DNA of 64,000 nt from the NCBI GenBank assembly GCA_017507125.1, contig JAFWBQ010000055.1, positions 1 to 64,000 on the forward strand, given 5' to 3'. The position numbers and the translations under genes are program-made. The notes beneath the pieces were generated by a model. The model worked only from the letters and a program-made list of their open reading frames with translations. It was not told where the DNA came from and ran no database searches. Numbering within the stretch: position 1 is the first letter of the stretch; each line of letters starts with the position of its first letter. The DNA comes from Lentisphaeria bacterium. Lineage in GTDB: Bacteria > Verrucomicrobiota > Lentisphaeria > Victivallales > Victivallaceae. Shown piece after piece: positions 61,481 to 64,000 of the stretch.

Positions 61481-64000
61481 ATGAAAAAAAACGCATTTTT
61501 ACTTCTTCTCTGTACGGCATTTACTGCATCTGCCAATTCGTTTCCCAACAACTCTTTTGAGTATGACGTGGAGCCTCTGTGGAACAGAATGCCTGATGAA
61601 GAAGTCATGCGTTCAAAAAAAGAGGTTTTCTCTTACAGCAGCGACTGCGTTTCCGGGAAACGCTCTCTGCATCTGAAAGGGCAGAAATTAGAAGTTGCCT
61701 ACGAAAGCGGCGCAAGGTTCCAGAAAGGGAGCGGCTTTTTCTCACTCATGATGAAAGCACCCCGTCCCGTCCGGGTCAAAGTCCAATGCGTTTACTATCT
61801 CGAAACCGACAAAAGTAGTGTCATTGAAAAGAGCTTCAAAGTCACAGAGAAGTGGCAGAATTTTCTTGTTCCCACCGATTATCCTTTCGGGAGATTCCGC
61901 CGGAGCGGCATGACCATCGGTCCCACAAAGGTCATCATTGATCCCGGAAAAAATGAAATCCTCGTTGATGACTGTTTTCTTTCTGAAGGCAAGCGCCCCC
62001 CGAAAAAGATCCCTGCAGGTCCGGCAACAGGTGTTCCTGAAAAGGAGATGACACTGCCCCCTTACATTCCCCTGCCTGCGGCAGACTCTTTCGGCAATGG
62101 TGAATGCACTGCCTCAACATGGGAGTTCCGCCTTTTCCCCGGCAAAGGGGGAGCGGAAAGCAATGTGCCTCTTTCAGGGGTAATGCTCTTTCCCAAATCA
62201 AAAGTTTACTTCAACTCAGGCACTTTTGCGCTTTACGACGGAGCAAAAAAGCTCCCGGCGCGTTTTTATCCTGTTTCAGCGTGGCCCGGCGACAGATCAC
62301 TTGCCGCCCTGCGCGTTGACTTTACTGCGGATACCGCCTCAAAGGTCAAAACCCTCAAGCTCCGTTTCACACCGGGAGCAAAGAAAAATATTGCTTCCGT
62401 CTCCCTTGCCGCTTCCGGAGTCAAAGCAGATCCTGACGCTTCGGTCCTCTGGGAGCAGAATGGAACTCTGGGGAAAGCTGTTCTTGCAGGCAGGGATTAC
62501 ACTGGCAGAAAGTACACCTTCAAAAAGACTTTCAGCACCTTTGAAAACGGTACTCTGCTCCGCCGGGGCAAAATGGTCTCTGCCGACGGAAAATCCATGG
62601 GGGCAGTTGATATCCGCCTCAAAGGATTCGGCAGCCGGAGCGGTGTTGAGCTTGACATTGCACTTTCCAACACCTCAAAAAAGTTCATTCTCATAAAAGA
62701 ACTCTTCTGGCAGAGCGAAGCTCCCGCCGGACTCCCTCACGGCTGGCGCACCATTTGGGGCGATCACCTGAAAAAACGCTTTACCGAAAAACAGATCATC
62801 AACGGCAGGACGACTGTAAAAACTTATCAGGGAACCTTGGAAGAGCTGCCTGAATTCACCCTCTCTTCCCCCGGCGGCGTTTCACTTCACGTTTTCAACG
62901 GCGCCCAGACGTTCCCCAATGAGCTTGAAATGACTCCCGGAGCCGTCAAAGGCGCCCTCTGGCCCGCTTCGGCAAAGGTTCTCTCTCTTGCTCCCGGCAT
63001 GACTCTGAGGAAAAAGTTCCTTGTGTCCCCCGCGCCTCTCTTCAAAACGCCTGACACCCCTGCCATGGTCATGGCGGCGGCAAAACACTTTGCCGACTCC
63101 AAAGTGATGATTTCCATGTGCGCTTCAAACCCAAAGCGGCAGCCTTTCTTTGAAAAACGCCTGAAAGAGGGTCTGGGAAGACTTTCATTTGAAGAGCTCC
63201 ACAGCCGTTTCTGTTACGGACAATTCAACTACGGCGACCACTACGGCGACGGCGGCTGGGGCAATCTGGAGTCCTTTGAAGATTACGTTCTCTACCACCG
63301 TGCCATGCGTTCTGAAGATCCCGCCCTTTTCCGTCTGGCGCAGACCGCATCGCGCCACTATGCCGACATTGACACCGATATCCGGAATGGACTTCCCCAC
63401 ACCCACAGCGCCAACCACATCATCGGCGGCAACGGCTTCGGACACGCCTGGATCCCCGGCGTCATGAGTGCCTGGCTTCTGACAGGGGATCCCGCCATTT
63501 ACCAGACCGCACGGCGGCAGCTGGACGCCTGTATAAAACTGCCTCTGGACTCAGGAGAGATCCAGCAGGGGCGGAATTTCGGATTCTTTCTGCTGACTTT
63601 GGCTGAGGGGTACGCCATCTTCAACGATCCTGCGGCGGTGAAACGCTACATGGCACAACTGAATTACCAGATCGACCGCTTTGAAAAAAATGCTCCAACG
63701 GCTGAGGAGAAGCGGCTCCAGCGCACTTCAGTTCCCCGGCAGAACAGTCTTTTTTATGTGACAACTTCAGGACTTGTCCCCTTTCACTGCTGGTACGGAC
63801 TGACTGCTTTTCTGAAGATGTATCATCTGACAGGTGATCCTCTTATCAGAAAAGTTCTTGAAAAAGAGTTCGCCAACATTATGAACCTTGAAATGACTTT
63901 CCGCCCCCAGATAGAGACCCACTGGCCGGGACTCCCTGCGGAGCAGCTGATGCCCACCATTGCCACAGATTATCTTTTCGGACGGGGCGCTTTCTTTTAC
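61481..64000 (+). CDS. large secreted protein, PcRGLX/YetA-like (partial)
   Basis: Open from ATG 61481 to the window end, at least 840 codons, with a signal peptide (MKKNAFLLLLCTAFTASANS). The N-terminal ~180 residues look like a carbohydrate-binding beta domain. From ~residue 560 onward the sequence matches my memory of YetA/PcRGLX-type six-hairpin proteins (exo-rhamnogalacturonan lyase-like): YGDHYGDGGWGNLESFEDYV, HTHSANHIIGGNGFGHAW, MSAWLLTGDPAIY. It starts four bases after the pseudopilin stop with no clear ribosome binding site, so coupling is likely. The C-terminus and stop lie beyond the window. Confidence 0.72.
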   Translation, partial: MKKNAFLLLLCTAFTASANSFPNNSFEYDVEPLWNRMPDEEVMRSKKEVFSYSSDCVSGKRSLHLKGQKLEVAYESGARFQKGSGFFSLMMKAPRPVRVKVQCVYYLETDKSSVIEKSFKVTEKWQNFLVPTDYPFGRFRRSGMTIGPTKVIIDPGKNEILVDDCFLSEGKRPPKKIPAGPATGVPEKEMTLPPYIPLPAADSFGNGECTASTWEFRLFPGKGGAESNVPLSGVMLFPKSKVYFNSGTFALYDGAKKLPARFYPVSAWPGDRSLAALRVDFTADTASKVKTLKLRFTPGAKKNIASVSLAASGVKADPDASVLWEQNGTLGKAVLAGRDYTGRKYTFKKTFSTFENGTLLRRGKMVSADGKSMGAVDIRLKGFGSRSGVELDIALSNTSKKFILIKELFWQSEAPAGLPHGWRTIWGDHLKKRFTEKQIINGRTTVKTYQGTLEELPEFTLSSPGGVSLHVFNGAQTFPNELEMTPGAVKGALWPASAKVLSLAPGMTLRKKFLVSPAPLFKTPDTPAMVMAAAKHFADSKVMISMCASNPKRQPFFEKRLKEGLGRLSFEELHSRFCYGQFNYGDHYGDGGWGNLESFEDYVLYHRAMRSEDPALFRLAQTASRHYADIDTDIRNGLPHTHSANHIIGGNGFGHAWIPGVMSAWLLTGDPAIYQTARRQLDACIKLPLDSGEIQQGRNFGFFLLTLAEGYAIFNDPAAVKRYMAQLNYQIDRFEKNAPTAEEKRLQRTSVPRQNSLFYVTTSGLVPFHCWYGLTAFLKMYHLTGDPLIRKVLEKEFANIMNLEMTFRPQIETHWPGLPAEQLMPTIATDYLFGRGAFFY

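Overview
The window looks like a chromosomal segment from an anaerobic member of Lentisphaerota (Victivallales-like). This is an inference from gene content. It carries three pseudopilin-like proteins with the near-identical N-terminus [19 protein letters not shown] followed by [11 protein letters not shown], a glycyl-radical enzyme with its activase, a reverse-type rubrerythrin, and many DUF4838, DUF4091, GH29, GH36, GH5-like and acetyl-esterase-like genes. Base composition is balanced to slightly GC-rich, except for an AT-rich accessory patch near 24.0-27.9 kb. Housekeeping-type promoters recur as TTGAAA or TTGACA, 16-17 bp, then TATATT or a close variant.

Layout. 0.3-1.5 kb: two small unknown genes. 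1.6-4.6 kb: a DUF4091 glycosidase-like gene and metY. 5.0-8.8 kb: a translationally coupled four-gene unit (HAD phosphatase, GlpA-like, GlpB-like, DUF1667). 8.9-10.3 kb: a small unknown gene and a membrane-anchored Ser/Thr kinase. 10.6-18.4 kb: PTS EIIA-like protein, zinc-ribbon protein, pyrE, secA, GH36 alpha-galactosidase-like protein and a polytopic membrane protein. 18.6-23.6 kb: rubrerythrin, GH29 fucosidase and a secreted DUF4838 protein. 23.7-27.7 kb: an accessory patch with an array of small hairpins, an IS256-type transposase remnant, two lipoproteins, a broken AraC gene and a transposase fragment. 27.9-35.0 kb: a pseudopilin, tRNA-Lys(CTT), two DMT-type transporters, an XPB-like helicase, a TIM-barrel isomerase and small membrane proteins. 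35.2-40.5 kb: a minus-strand operon ending in recN. 40.6-50.6 kb: minus-strand esterase, glycosidase-like and FNT transporter genes, including tandem acetyl-xylan-esterase-like paralogues. 50.7-54.8 kb: glycyl-radical enzyme plus activase, divergent from an AraC regulator. 54.9-58.4 kb: an isoleucine operon (ilvB, a short ilvN-like ACT gene, ilvA) behind an unusual leader. 58.5-64.0 kb: a GH5-like gene, two pseudopilins and the 5' part of a large secreted YetA/PcRGLX-like protein cut by the window end.

The strongest regulatory signal is the ilv leader at 54,870-55,308. One promoter precedes two consecutive Ile-rich short ORFs, each followed by an intrinsic terminator. The second terminator competes with a 15-position antiterminator stem that begins just after the Ile codons. 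This is the architecture of ribosome-mediated attenuation, apparently in tandem, and it matches an operon dedicated to isoleucine.

The second notable item is the pseudopilin at 60,607. Its signal sequence is interrupted in frame by 36 codons containing two overlapping perfect palindromes, so the TLIELLV motif appears twice. Other items worth a second look are the tandem hairpin array at 23,706-23,866, the glycyl-radical enzyme of unassigned substrate, and the coding of an acetate/formate-type channel inside an esterase operon.
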